From Antedon mediterranea (Eukaryota > Echinodermata > Crinoidea > Comatulida > Antedonidae), in NCBI RefSeq assembly GCF_964355755.1, contig NC_092677.1, forward strand, positions 7,447,001 through 7,507,000: 60,000 bases of DNA, written 5' to 3'. Both the position numbers and the translations under genes were made by a program. Below are positions 1 to 12,900 of the stretch, in pieces (position 1 is the stretch's first letter; each line of letters starts with the position of its first letter). The notes beneath the pieces were generated by a model, which worked only from the letters and a program-made list of their open reading frames with translations, was not told the origin of the DNA and searched no databases.

Positions 1-861
1 AATACTTATGATGGCTAAATTGTGGTTTTAATCAAGGGAAAATACTTAATTTTAAAAAATACAAGGAGACAGATTGAGAATGGACTGTTCATTGAAGGGT
101 TGCATTATTATGTAAATGAATTACAGTCCAACACAAAGAACTTTCTTACTGGTGATGTCATCAGAACATCAAAGAACAATAGGTATGGTTGATGTTAGTA
201 CTCAATTAATAACAGAACAAAGTGAACTGCATAATGAGCAGAATGTGCACACAAAAGACTATTGCCTTTTAATTTGTAGAGTTTGGGTGAGGTCAATTGA
301 GACTCCACCCTCTTCCATTAACTACACAAAGGACAAAAGGCAACACAATAACGGTGATTCATGAATTCAGACACCACCTACGTTAATAATGTAAAGAAAA
401 TGACATTTGACTGAAAAGTTCTTTATCTTGGATATAGAAACAAGAAAAGCTAGGTATATTGACAAATGCTAAGTTGGTGTAGTACTTTCTTGGGTTAATC
501 ATGACTTTAAAAAAATGAAGCTAAGTAAATTTATCCTAGACAACCATACATTTTTTCCCTTTAATATCCAATTAATTATTTTTCCTAATGGAATTAATTT
601 TATTTTGAAACCTCAGCTACACTGACAAAATTTGAATTTTCTACATTGTCATTTTGTAGATTAAATTAATACAATTTTTTGATATGAATTTTCATGCTTT
701 TGTTGGGTTAATTTGTATATAATATTTTTCTTGAAATCATTGTGCGAATATAACCTCTTAGCATTATGACTGCAGTTACATACATGCTATAAAAATACCT
801 CTTGTTCTATACTGTATGGTGATAATTATCGCATAAAATAGTAATCAAAGTTTAACCATAC
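1..861 (-). other. PCIF1 intron 3 (partial)
   Basis: AT-rich DNA downstream of the exon 3 donor at 861. I searched both strands for the next conserved PCIF1 exon and found no convincing match, so it probably lies outside the window. The 82-aa open frame at 116-364 has no recognisable content. The PCIF1 introns 1017-1609 and 1744-2139 likewise contain nothing I can identify. Confidence 0.55.
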
Positions 862-2493
862 CTTCCCTGGACTTGCATAATTCCTCATAATGCTGCCTTA
901 GTTTGTCTGTTAATTTAGCACGGAGTAATTCAACATCGTTGAGTGGAGGTACCATCAGGGATGGAAGCCTTTCATATATGACGGCATTCGTCGAAACAGT
1001 AAAATCCCAAGAATGACTATTTTAGTATAATAAAAGAAGAGAAAACATGATTTAGTCAAAACAAAAGATGTTGGCCTACAGAAGTTTCAGGATTTATCAA
1101 TGTTGTAAACCAGGTCTGGCATTTACTGTATAATATTTTTTCCTATTATTAAGTTAATATTGTGTGTACTTCTTGGTGAAAAACTTCTTTCATTCTCATG
1201 GACTGGACATCTAAGATTACAAAAAAATATGTTAACATATTTGCTTAGGCAATTTTGAAAATAGACTTAAGCAAAATCATTGACTTATAGCAAATTTATT
1301 TTGCTTAGCATGTGTGATTAAATCTTTGTTCAATACTGTACTACTGTACATTCTACATACAGTTATGATGTTTCTCAAGTTATCAATCAATTTTACTTAC
1401 AGTAAATTGGTTAAAGACAATCATAATTCTAACAAAAATATCATCATAGAAATAATGTTTTTAATTGTTGACTACAAATCTTACAAATAATAATTACAAA
1501 TCTTAATGACACATTTATACATTCTTTATGGTAATTTATACTTTATCTCCACAACATCTGAAAGAAAAACACAGACATGCACAGAAAAGAAATGGGTATG
1601 TATGCGTACCCTCTGAAGTTCATAGCTGACATGGCAGTCGGGCTGAGTGGGTGTTCGTCCATGGACGTTGTCCGCCTCATTGCAGCCTGACCAGTGGCAG
1701 GACCACTCCCTGGGTTATCTGTCTGTATCCCCAAAGGATCATGCTGAAGTGAAATCAACATAATTTTGAGATCAGAAGGCTCTACAGATATCACTATCAG
1801 GCATAAAAAGAAACTTTACAAAGTGCATTTGTAGTAACTACTGTTCATATTGTAATAATTTTAATCTCTTCTGATACAAGTCTGTATAATAACCCTTCAA
1901 AATCAACAATACCAAAGCTGTCAGTGGCCACAATATAAATTATTAATTTCAACTATCATATCAAACTGTAACTATATCATTGTGAATAAATATTATATAG
2001 TACAAGTAAGTATATTTAGTAAAATTACTGTAAAATTAATGTTTCACCATAAAGACTTTCACATAATGTAAAATTTACATATAGTTAAGTTTAGTAAGGC
2101 CTATTCTATTTTGTTTGTGATTGATTTCTCTGTACTTACGAAGCTGGGCGGTGATGATCCCAATACAGGCATCTCCCACGTATTCTTCCCCGTAAATTTA
2201 TTATAAAAGTATTCTCTTCCTTCACGTCGACTCCAAAACCTTCTCCAGCCCGCCTCTAGAAGTTCCATGGGTAGGTTATGAACCCGATCTGGACTCTGCG
2301 GTGTCTGAGGCTGTGGTGATGGCATTGGATGATTCACTAACAAATGATGAGTGTTGCTGCCTCCGTTTGGATTTACTGGAGTACGTGGCAGAAATGAAGG
2401 AGGAGGAGCTTTGCCATGTTCCGGTCGGACAGGTGTTCCAGGTAGAACTGGGTTAGGAGCTTTTGCAATGTGGTGCAATGCTTGCTTTTCCAT
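862..2493 (-). CDS. PCIF1: PCIF1/CAPAM cap-specific m6Am methyltransferase, N-terminal exons (partial)
   Basis: Vertebrate PCIF1 methylates cap-adjacent 2'-O-methyladenosine at N6 on mRNA and binds the phosphorylated RNA polymerase II CTD through its WW domain. Three coding exons run right to left: 2493-2140 (118 codons, donor GTAAGT), 1743-1610 and 1016-862. The phases fit exactly (0, then 2+1). Exon 1 is Pro-rich and then carries the WW domain near residues 80-112 (first W in AGWRRFWSRR, second in NTWEMPVLG), matching the human AGWEKCWSRR and WEMPVLG segments. Exon 2 keeps HDPLG. Exon 3 keeps STNAV, VELLRAKL and KLRQHYEELC, as in human. The chosen ATG is the first in the exon and gives a start ahead of a Pro-rich leader. 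The methyltransferase domain lies outside the window; the last donor is at 861. Identification is from remembered similarity and is strong. Confidence 0.9.
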
Positions 2494-3245
2494 GGTATGT
2501 GATTCAGTTTTGCTGTACTATGAGAAAGGTACAATTCATAATTCCATTCAGCTTGCAGTTGATGCTGAAAGTGAAAAATTGTATTAAGAAATGGGTTAGG
2601 CCTTAAGAATTAATCTGATCACAGAACCATTTTTAGTCTCACGAATCAAAAAAGTTAACAATGGTATCTGCAGCCTAGACTTTCCAGTGTATAAAATATG
2701 AATAGCCTGCAAAGAATTAAATCCAGAAGGAACTTCTGAATCTGAGATCATCTGCCCCTTGACAACCAACGTACAAAACAACAACAATCGAACGAAAATA
2801 TTTAAAAATCGGACCAGTAAAATATATATTTTTAATTAATATTATATGATAAAGATTAAACATATATCTGTGCATCATGTATGTATTCAATTAAAGTTTT
2901 TTAAAGTACATCAATGAGAAAATAACATTCAAGTTCTAGGTTAACTTTTAGGTGTTCTTCAAACTTTAAAATAGTCCGCCCAACGCACAGAACGCCTATT
3001 CGTCGCGTTGGAAAAATACAAAAACATGTAAACAATTGGGGCCTAAAGGTTAGAGATCGATAACTTAACAACTAATGTAATTCAGAAAATTTGCAATACC
3101 AAGCAACAAAACGTATACATTAAAGATTATAATTAGATTACTTTATACCTTTTAGGCGATAGTGTTAGTACATTTCAGTGAAGAAATTACCTGGAAACTT
3201 TCAGTACACTCTCCCTAAAATGGACGCCATCTCGCCTATTTCCAT
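2494..3245 (-). promoter_or_regulatory. Probable PCIF1 5' UTR exon, first intron and promoter
   Basis: Upstream of the PCIF1 ATG, an acceptor (polypyrimidine tract then CAG, 2565-2578) begins the coding exon at 2564. A matching donor (CCAG then GTAATT) lies at 3192/3191. The short exon between about 3192 and 3240 would be non-coding. It contains GAGATGGCGTCCATTTTAG on the minus strand, close to the YY1 consensus AAnATGGCGGC often found at or just downstream of metazoan start sites. The transcription start is therefore placed near 3230-3245 by inference only. The intron 2565-3191 shows no other gene. Confidence 0.5.
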
Positions 3246-4246
3246 TTGCATGATGGGAAATAATTAACTGATAGGCGCCCTCTATATATTTAAAAGTTTG
3301 ATAAAGTGCTCTCTAACTAGCTACTAGTACTGCGTACGTGTACGCATAGATGGAGAACTAGAAATAAGTAACTTATTTCTCCATGGTGTACGTAACCGTA
3401 CTTTATAAAACAAAGTCGATATAATAATAATAATTATACGGTGCTAACAAATATAAGGTCTTTTGTTATTTAAGGTGTACATTGGTTATTTTTATTTATG
3501 TCAATGATATCAAGATTTGTATTATGTAGGCCCTATACTATTATAAATATTTAAATTGGATTTTATATTAATTTATAATATAATATTTTTTGTTTCAATC
3601 AAATTTAAATGGTTATAATACATAATACAAATCTTATTAATATATGGTATTATAAAAAAATGATTAATCCCCTACCGTTAAAGAAGTCCATAGGCCTCTA
3701 CTAGAAATTATCAAGCCTATTGGGCTTCTTTTCAAAATAGACTATGCATAATATGTCAAGAAAATAGACAACACATAACTTATAAAGAGTTAGTTGCTCG
3801 GGAGATTGCAGACCTATCCCAACTCTCCCGATAATATCCTGACATTTGGAGATGCAATTGCAATTGCAAATGCAATTTCTTCCGATATTTTGGATAAACC
3901 AAAACAAAAATCTCCCGATATGTATACATTTATAATTTCTACTACTCTAGATAAAAGAATATAAACATATACTAATATAGATCAGTATAATGTTTATAAT
4001 CCATTCATGCGTTGTTAATAAGTGAAATAATGAGTTTCCAGCGGATTTCGCCTTCGGCAGGCAATACCGCAATATTTCTCGGTTTCCCGCACGCGATTTT
4101 TTTCCCGTACGATAGTTCCTCCATCGGTTCGTTTCGGCCTCAATCATTGACAAACATAAAACAAAAAAGAACACAACAAAATAGTAAGTAAACAATCTTA
4201 ATTACATATGAACGAGAGCAAAAAAAAAAAAAAAATACACTACAGC

Positions 4247-4338
4247 TCACCGATGAGTGTGCTCTAGTAACTGTCGTTTGGATTCTCTCAGCAGCTTTAC
4301 TAGCTGGGGTTCGAATCTCTACGGATTTCTTTTTTTTT
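4247..4338 (+). repeat. Weak tRNA-like sequence with B box and T-run
   Basis: GGTTCGAATCT at about 4308 matches the RNA polymerase III B box (GGTTCGANTCC) except near its end, and a run of eight or more T follows about 20 bases later, as a terminator would. No convincing cloverleaf or acceptor stem can be drawn. It is best regarded as a tRNA relic or tRNA-derived SINE fragment. Confidence 0.3.
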
Positions 4339-5099
4339 AAATATTAAATATAAAATGTTTTTCTTTTATTTTTGAAAGAGAGATATTTAGAGAGTCAAGT
4401 TAATTTAGGATAATATAATCTAAACGATTAACAACATCAACATTCAAAAAGGTGGCGTGTTGACTAACAATTTAATGTCAGAAATTCTCTTTGTTACGTG
4501 TTTAGAAAAGTATGCAAATGAGTTAAATTGCAAGTGTAGTGTTGTTTTTCTTTTATTTTGAGAGATATCGAGGGTTAATTGTAAATGGACAAACAATGTT
4601 TTAAAAAATCAGAAACAAAGTTGTATGGCATTCATTTTTCCATTAAATAGACTGCCATAAAACCTCGTAAAGAAGCCCATGTGCTCCTTCATTTTTAGTA
4701 ATCTTGGGTGGGCTTCTTTTTCACATGGAGTTCTTTTCGAGACTACTTTTGCAAACTAAAAGAGAGGAGCTGCTAGGTTACCGTCTGCCCTCTATGGTTT
4801 TATGTAATAGTATAGCGCCCTCTATAGTTAAAAAAAAACCTCTAAATATTTCATTTTTTCAAGTTTCCATTAATTTTTGTTTTACTTAGTTGTGGTTAGC
4901 CACCACTTTTATTTATCTTTATATAATATAAATTTAATGAATTCATTTAACGAAAATCAAGATGGGAAAAAATTGTAACATCATCATTGTAATTAATTGG
5001 GCACTACAAGCACGCAGTTATTTTTATTCTAATGGTTTAACCAATAGGGTTTTTCGAGTTAATATAGGCCTACTGGCTACAACTTGTTAATAGTTAAAG

Positions 5100-5129
5100 C
5101 AGGGAGTTGTTATTAACAACAACTCCCTG
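5100..5129. repeat. Perfect short hairpin CAGGGAGTTGTT/AACAACTCCCTG
   Basis: Two perfect 12-base arms flank a 6-base loop. Another perfect hairpin with the same outer CAGGGAG/CTCCCTG but different inner arm bases is at 31337-31381. Confidence 0.8.
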
Positions 5130-5397
5130 GTTAAAGTTTATTTTTGAAAAAAACGCTTTGTGATACTGAAAAAAAGCATTCAAAAATTTATTTTACATCC
5201 TTCTAAAGTTCTTCCCTCATAAAAAACAGAAATATGTTTCACTTTATTGACCAATAGCTGAGGCGGATCCAGAGAGGGGGGTGGGGGGGAGTTCGGTCCA
5301 CGGGGTCCGGACCCCCCCCCCCCCCCTACATTTTAAGGGTGCCCTTTTTTTAGAGGTCCAGGAATTTGTATGATTTATTTCTTTTTTATTTTTAAAT

Positions 5398-5439
5398 GCG
5401 CCTTGAGCACTCTGGAGTGGTATGTGCGCTATAAAAATC

Positions 5440-5471
<32 letters not shown>
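5398..5471 (+). repeat. LINE/SINE-like 3' tail with (TTA)n
   Basis: The sequence GCGCCTTGAGCACT, then TGTGCGCTATAAAAATC, followed by about ten TTA repeats, resembles the conserved 3' tails of L2/CR1-mobilised LINEs and V-SINE-like elements. Only the tail is recognisable; no body or target duplication was identified. Confidence 0.5.
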
Positions 5472-5472
<1 letters not shown>

Positions 5473-5977
5473 TTTATTCGTGTGACATATTTGTGTGTAT
5501 ATTAGTATGCACAGAGTAGGCTACACTAACCCCAAAAATTAAAACAGAAATTTATCACAATGAGCGCGATGTTAAGTTACGGCGGCCGATCAAAGAGCAT
5601 CGTGAGAGGCGGTGACGCGTGATGATCTCTACTTAAACTTCTAAAAATAGATCGTTTCACATACTACAGAAGGGCGCATGTAAACTTTTTACGATTCAAC
5701 TCCGCGTACGTTAGCATGCGCGCTATGTCATTGACGCGATTATTTGTCCATTGGTAAACACATTTTCATGTATTATTATTCTGAAAATAATTGAACTGTA
5801 AACATAATTCTTTTGAGTATTTGTTTATTTACATATCATTCAACTACTTTTTATTTCCATTACATCCAACCAAACATGTAAAAAATGTAGTTAAAATATC
5901 GTACTATCTAGCGCGTACGACCATACGCGGTAGATTGTTTACTAAAAAATCATCGAACGGTCCTTACACTATTCAAC

Positions 5978-6232
5978 CTTGTTTTTGTAGTTGAGCCTCT
6001 CATGACCTGGGATTTGTTTGTCTTCCTACGCCAAGATAATATAGTTCTACAAGCCATGTGCTTTTTTCTCTGAGAAATATTTATAAGTGCCAAAAAAATG
6101 TTTTTTTTCTCGATATGAAGCCTTTATTATTCAAATCTTTTAAAGAAAAATCACACATACCATAAAGAAGGTTCATTTATTTCATTTTTGAAACAATATT
6201 TGTGAAAATTACGTGAGGCTCAACTACAAAAC
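5978..6232. mobile_element. Small inverted-repeat element (MITE-like)
   Basis: TTTTTGTAGTTGAGCCTC at about 5979 is repeated in inverse orientation (GAGGCTCAACTACAAAA) at about 6214. The interior is non-coding, and no clear target duplication was found. Confidence 0.5.
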
Positions 6233-6621
6233 CACCATTTTGTGATATGATGTCATCGTAAGCCAATCAAAGCTGAGCTCCCCCCCCCCCGCGATCGGCA
6301 GAGCTCACGGTTGAATGATTTTGGATTCTGGCTATTTGATTGGTGGACGCGAATCACCCACAGTGTGGAATGTTTTCTCTCGCGCGTACCAAGAAGTCAC
6401 GTGATCTCCTGTACTGTGAACGGTACTACACAAATTTAGAGCAATGAATTTGTACGAATTCCGTTAAACAAACTACTCTATATATTTTATAAACATTTAA
6501 TAACATATTTTATTGATATTTCCAATGTTAATATATAAAAGAAATTACTATAAAACGTAATTATATGTAATTATTTTAGCGAAAAATGGCGCAATTTGTT
6601 TACAACGTTCGTGGCTATAAA

Positions 6622-6786
6622 GCGTGGTTCCCACTAGCGACGCAACACAGTGAAGTGAATTGACCAATCACAAGCGATGGCTTTATTCGCTTGTGATTGC
6701 TAACTGTATATAACTTCGCTTGTCATTGGTTAAAACGCTTGCGTTGCGTTTACGTCCTTGCGTTACGTTCTAGTGGGAACCAAAGC
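6622..6786. mobile_element. Small MITE with TGGTTCCCACTAG termini
   Basis: TGGTTCCCACTAG (6625-6637) and its reverse complement (6770-6782) bound a non-coding 158-bp segment. The interior is itself partly self-complementary (CAATCACAAGCGA and TCGCTTGTGATTG). The flanks contain AAAGC on both sides, a possible target duplication. Confidence 0.6.
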
Positions 6787-6929
6787 TTTAACGATCATTT
6801 TCGGCAATGTTTTAGACCCTATATTTCGAAAACTACAAGTCAGATTTTCGTAATTCTTTCTTTATTGGAATATTGAAACAAAATACCAACAGATAATGTT
6901 TAAATTGGTTGAAAAACAACATGTTATTT

Positions 6930-9900
6930 TTTAAAAATCGTAATTGAGTTACACTCATTTTTTAAAGATGAGGGCTGAGTAAACCGGACGAGTGGTCCTA
7001 CTCTAACTTATACTGGACGACTAAGGAGGTACCCTAGTATAATCCCACCAAGTGACTCTCAGGAACAATCCGCCATTTTCTCACAAATACAGTATCAATT
7101 TTCACTATATTTTAAAATATTAACCGTAATTGAGTTAAACTCAAATTTTAAAGATGAGGGCTGAGTAAACCGGACCAGTGGTCCTACTCTAACCTATACT
7201 GGACGACTAAGGAGGCACCCTAGTATAATCCCACCAACTGATTCTCAGGAACAATCCGCCATTTTCTCACAAATACAGTATAAAATTTCACTATATTTTA
7301 AAATATTAATCGTAATTGAGTTAAACTCAAATTTTAAAGATGAGGGCTGATTAAACTGGACCAGTGGTCCTACTCGAACCTATACTGGACGACTAAGGAG
7401 GTACCCTAGTATAATCCCACCAACTGATTCTCAGGAACAATCCGCCATTTTCTCACAAATACAGTATCAAATTTCACTATATTTTAAAATATTAATCGTA
7501 ATTGAGTTACACTCATATTTTAAAGATAAGGGCTGAGTAAACCGGACCAGTGGTCCTACTTTAACTTATACTGGATGACTAAGGAGGTACCCTAGTATAA
7601 TCCCACCAAGTGACTCTCAGGAACAATCCGCCGTTTTCTCACAAATATAGTTTCAAATTTTACTATATTTTAAAATCGTAATTGAGTTACATTCATATTT
7701 TAAAGATGAGGGCTGAGAGTAAACCGGACCAGTGGTCCTACTCTAACTTATACTGGCCGACTATAAGGAGGTACTCTAGTATAATCCCACTAAGTGACTC
7801 TCAGGAACAATCCGCTGTTTTCTCACAAATACAGTATCAAATTTCACTATATTTTAGAATATTAGTCGTAATTGTGTTACCCTCAAATTTTAAAAATGAG
7901 GTCTGAGTAAACGGGACCAATGGTCCTACTCTAACTTATATTGGACGACTAAGGAGGTATACTAGTATAGTCCCACCAAGTGACTCTCAGGAACAATCCG
8001 CCATTTTCTCACAAATATAGTTTCAAATTTAACTATTTAAAAAAAATCGTAATTGAGTTACACTCATTTTTTAAAGATGAGGGCTGAGTAAACCGGACCA
8101 GTGGTCCTACTCTAACTTATACTGGACGACTAAGGAGGTACCCTAGTATAATCCCACCAAGTGACTCTCAGGAACAATCCGCCGTTTTCTCACAAATACA
8201 GTATCAAATATTATCTCTATATTTTAAAATATTTATCGTAAGTGAGTTAAACTCAAATTTAAAAGATGAGGGCTGAGTAAACGGAACCAGTGGTCACCCT
8301 CTAACTTATATTGAACGACTAAGGAGGTATCCTAGTATAATCTCACCAAGTGACTCTCAGGAACAATCCGCCATTTTCTCACAAATACAGTATGAAATTT
8401 CACTATATTTTAAAATATTAATCGTAATTGAGTTACACTCAAATTTTAAAGATGAGGGCTGAGTAAACTGGACCAGTGGCATAATCTAACTTATACTGGA
8501 CGAATAATGGGCTACCCTAGTATAATCCCACCAAGTGACTTTCAGGAACAATCAGCCGTTTTCTCACTAATAGGTATAAATTTTCACTATTTAAAAAAAA
8601 TCGTAATTGAGTTACCATCAAACTTAAAAGATGAGGGCTGAGTAAACGGGACCAGTGGTCCTACTCTAACTTATACTGGACGACTAAGGAGGTAACCTAG
8701 TATAATCCCACCAAGTGACTCCCAGGAACAATCCGCCATTTTCTCACAAATACAGTATCAAATTTTACTATATTTTAAAATCGTATTGAGTGACACTCAT
8801 ATTTTAAAGATGAGGGCTGAGTAAACCGGACCAGTGGTCCTACTCTAACTTATACTGGACGACTAAGAAGGTACCCTAGTATAATCCCACCAAGTGACTC
8901 TCAGGAACAATCCACCATTTTCTCACAAATACGGTATCAAATTTCACTATATTTTAAAATCGTAATTGAGTTACACACTCATATTTTAAAGATGAGGGCT
9001 GAGTAAACCGGACCAGTGGTCCTACTCTAACTTATACTAGACGACTAAGGAGGAGGTACCCTATTATAATCCAACCAAGTGACTCTCAGGAACAATCCGC
9101 CATTTCCTCACAAATACAGTATCAATTATTTTCACTATATTTTTAAAATATTAATCGTAAGTGAGTTAAACTCAGATTTTAAAGATTAGGGCTGAGTAAA
9201 CCGGACCAGTGGTCCTACTCTAACCTATACTGGACGACTAAGGAGGTACCCTAGTATAATCCCACCAAGTGATTCTCAGGAACAATCCGCCATTTTCTGA
9301 CAAATACAGTATCAAATTTCACTATATTTTAAAATCGTAATTGAGTTACACTCATATTTTAAAGATGAGGGCTGAGTAAACCGGACCAGTGGTCCTACTC
9401 TAACTTATACTGGATGACTCAGGAGGTACCCTAGTATAATCCCACCAAGTGACTCTCAGGAACAATCCGCCATTTTCTCACAAATACAGTTTATAATTTC
9501 ACTTTTTTTTTTAAATCGTAATTGAGTTACCCTCAAACTTAAAATATGAGAGCTGAGTAAACTGGACCAGTGGTCTTACTCTAACTTATACTGGACGACT
9601 AAGGAGGTACCCTAGTATAGTCCCACCAATTGACTCCCAGGAACAATCCGCCATTTTCTCACAAATATAGTTTCAAATTTCACTATATTTTAAAATCGTA
9701 ATTGAGTTACATTCATATTTTAAAGATGAGGGCTGAGAGTAAACCGGACCAGTGGTCCTACTCTAACTTATACTGGCCGACTATAAGGAGGTACTCTAGT
9801 ATAATCCCACCAAGTGACTCCCAGGAACAATCCGCTGTTTTCTCACAAACAGTATCAAATTTCACTATATTTTAAAATATTAGTCGTAATTGTGTTACCC

Positions 9901-12900
9901 TCAAATTTTAAAAATGAGGTCTGAGTAAACGGGACCAATGGTCCTACTCTAACTTATACTGGACGACTTAAGAGGTACCCTAATACAATCCCACCAAGTG
10001 AATCCCAGGAACAATCCGCCATTTTCTCACAAATGCAGTATCAAATTTCACTATACAGTATTTTAAAATCGTAATTGAGTTACACTCAAATTTTAAAGAT
10101 CATGGCTGAGTAAACCGGACCAGTGGCCCTACTCTAACTTATACTGGACGACTAAGGATGTACCCTAGTATAATCCCACCAAGTGATTCCCAGGAACAAT
10201 CCTCCATTTTCTCACAAATACAGTATCAAATTTCACTATTTTTAAAAATATTAATCGTAAGTGAGTTAAACTCACATTCAAAAGAGGAGGGCTGAGTAAA
10301 CGGGGCCAGTGGTCACACTCTAACTTATAGTGGACGACTATGGATGTATCCTAGTATAATCCCACTAAGTAACTCTCAGGAACAATCCGCCATTTTCTCA
10401 CAAATATAATATCAAATTTCACTATATTTTAAAGTCGTAATTGAGTTAAACTCAAATTTTAAAGATGAGGGCTGAGTAAACCGGACCAGTGGTCCTACTC
10501 TAACCTATACTGGACGACTAAGGAGGTACCCTAGTATAATCCCACCAACTGATTCTCAGGAACAATCCGCCATTTTCTCACAAATACAGTATCAAATTTC
10601 ACTATATTTTAAAATATTAATCGTAATTGAGTTAAACTCAAATTTTAAAGATGAGGGCTGATTAAACTGGACCAGTGGTCCTACTCGAACCTATACTGGA
10701 CGACTAAGGAGGTACCCTAGTATAATCCCACCAACTGATTCTCAGGAACAATCCGCCATTTTCTCACAAATACAGTATCAAATTTCACTATATTTTAAAA
10801 TATTAATCGTAATTGAGTTACACTCATATTTTAAAGATGAGGGCTGAGTAAACCAGACCAGTGGTCCTACTTTAACTTATACTGGATGACTAAGGAGGTA
10901 CCCTAGTATAATCCCACCAAGTGACTCTCAGGAACAATCCGCCGTTTTCTCACAAATATAGTTTCAAATTTTACTATATTTTAAAATCGTAATTGAGTTA
11001 CATTCATATTTTAAAGATGAGGGCTGAGAGTAAACCGGACCAGTGGTCCTACTCTAACTTATACTGGCCGACTATAAGGAGGTACTCTAGTATAATCCCA
11101 CTAAGTGACTCTCAGGAACAATCCGCTGTTTTCTCACAAATACAGTATCAAATTTCACTATATTTTAGAATATTAGTCGTAATTGTGTTACCCTCAAATT
11201 TTAAAAATGAGGTCTGAGTAAACGGGACCAATGGTCCTACTCTAACTTATATTGGACGACTAAGGAGGTATACTAGTATAGTCCCACCAAGTGACTCTCA
11301 GGAAAAATCCGCCATTTTCTCACAAATATAGTTTCAAATTTCACTATTTTTTAAAAATCGTAATTGAGTTACACTCATTTTTTAAAGATGAGGGCTGAGT
11401 AAACCGGACCAGTGGTCCTACTCTAACTTATACTGGACGACTAAGGAGGTACCCTAGTATAATCCCACCAAGTGACTCTCAGGAACAATCCGCCGTTTTC
11501 TCACAAATACAGTATCAAATATTATCTCTATATTTTAAAATATTTATCGTAAGTGAGTTAAACTCAAATTTAAAAGATGAGGGCTGAGTAAACGGGACCA
11601 GTGGTCACCCTCTAACTTATATTGAACGACTAAGGAGGTATCCTAGTATAATCTCACCAAGTGACTCTCAGGAACAATCCGCCATTTTCTCACAAATACA
11701 GTATGAAATTTCACTATATTTTAAAATATTAATCGTAATTGAGTTACACTCAAATTTTAAAGATGAGGGCTGAGTAAACTGGACCAGTGGTCCTAATCTA
11801 ACTTATACTGGACGACTAATGGGCTACCCTAGTATAATCCCAACAAGTGACTTTCAGGAACAATCAGCCGTTTTCTCACTAATAGGTATAAATTTTCACT
11901 ATTTAAAAAAAATCGTAATTGAGTTACCATCAAACTTAAAAGATGAGGGCTGAGTAAACGGGACCAGTGGTCCTACTCTAACTTATACTGGACGACTAAG
12001 GAGGTACTCTAGTATAATCCCACCAAGTGACTCCCAGGAACAATCCGCCATTTTCTCACAAATACAGTATCAAATTTTACTATATTTTAAAATCGTATTG
12101 AGTGACACTCATATTTTAAAGATGAGGGCTGAGTAAACCGGACCAGTGGTCCTACTCTAACTTATACTGGACGACTAAGAAGGTACTCTAGTATAATCCC
12201 ACCAAGTGACTCTCAGGAACAATCCACCATTTTCTCACAAATACGGTATCAAATTTCACTATATTTTAAAATCGTAATTGAGTTACACACTCATATTTTA
12301 AAGATGAGGGCTGAGTAAACCAGACCAGTGGTCCTACTCTAACTTATACTAGACGACTAAGGAGGAGGTACCCTATTATAATCCAACCAAGTAACTCTCA
12401 GGAACAATCCGCCATTTCCTCACAAATACAGTATCAATTATTTTCACTATATTTTAAAATATTAATCGTAAGTGAGTTAAACTCAGATTTTAAAGATTAG
12501 GGCTGAGTAAACGGGACCAGTGGTCCTACTCTAACTTATACTGGACGACTAAGGAGGTAACCTAGTATAATCCCACCAAGTGACTCCCAGGAACAATCCG
12601 CCATTTTCTGACAAATACAGTATCAAATTTCACTATATTTTAAAATCGTAATTGAGTTACACTCATATTTTAAAGATGAGGGCTGAGTAAACCGGACCAG
12701 TGGTCCTACTCTAACTTTTACTGGATGACTCAGGAGGTACCCTAGTATAATCCCACCAAGTGACTCTCAGGAACAATCCGCCATTTTCTCACAAATACAG
12801 TTTATAATCTCACTTTTTTTTTAAATCGTAATTGAGTTACCCTCAAACTTAAAATATGAGAGCTGAGTAAACTGGACCAGTGGTCTTACTCTAACTTATA

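Larger units (their letters stand above)
3246..5394. other. Intergenic region with small palindromes and repeat ends
   Basis: No gene seen. It contains an imperfect 80-bp palindrome (about 3325-3405); two snapback elements of one family that begin with AAAGAAG and end with CTTCTTT (about 3679-3733 and 4668-4720); an isolated GCGATTTTTTTCCCGTACGA-type TIR end (about 4096-4140) that matches an end at 35,870-35,897; a perfect 12-bp-stem hairpin at 5100-5129; and a G-run/C-run rich repeat at about 5260-5330. Confidence 0.5.

Noticed and set aside
2596-2787. 63-codon minus frame upstream of PCIF1
   Set aside because: Lies within the inferred first intron and has no homology I recognise.
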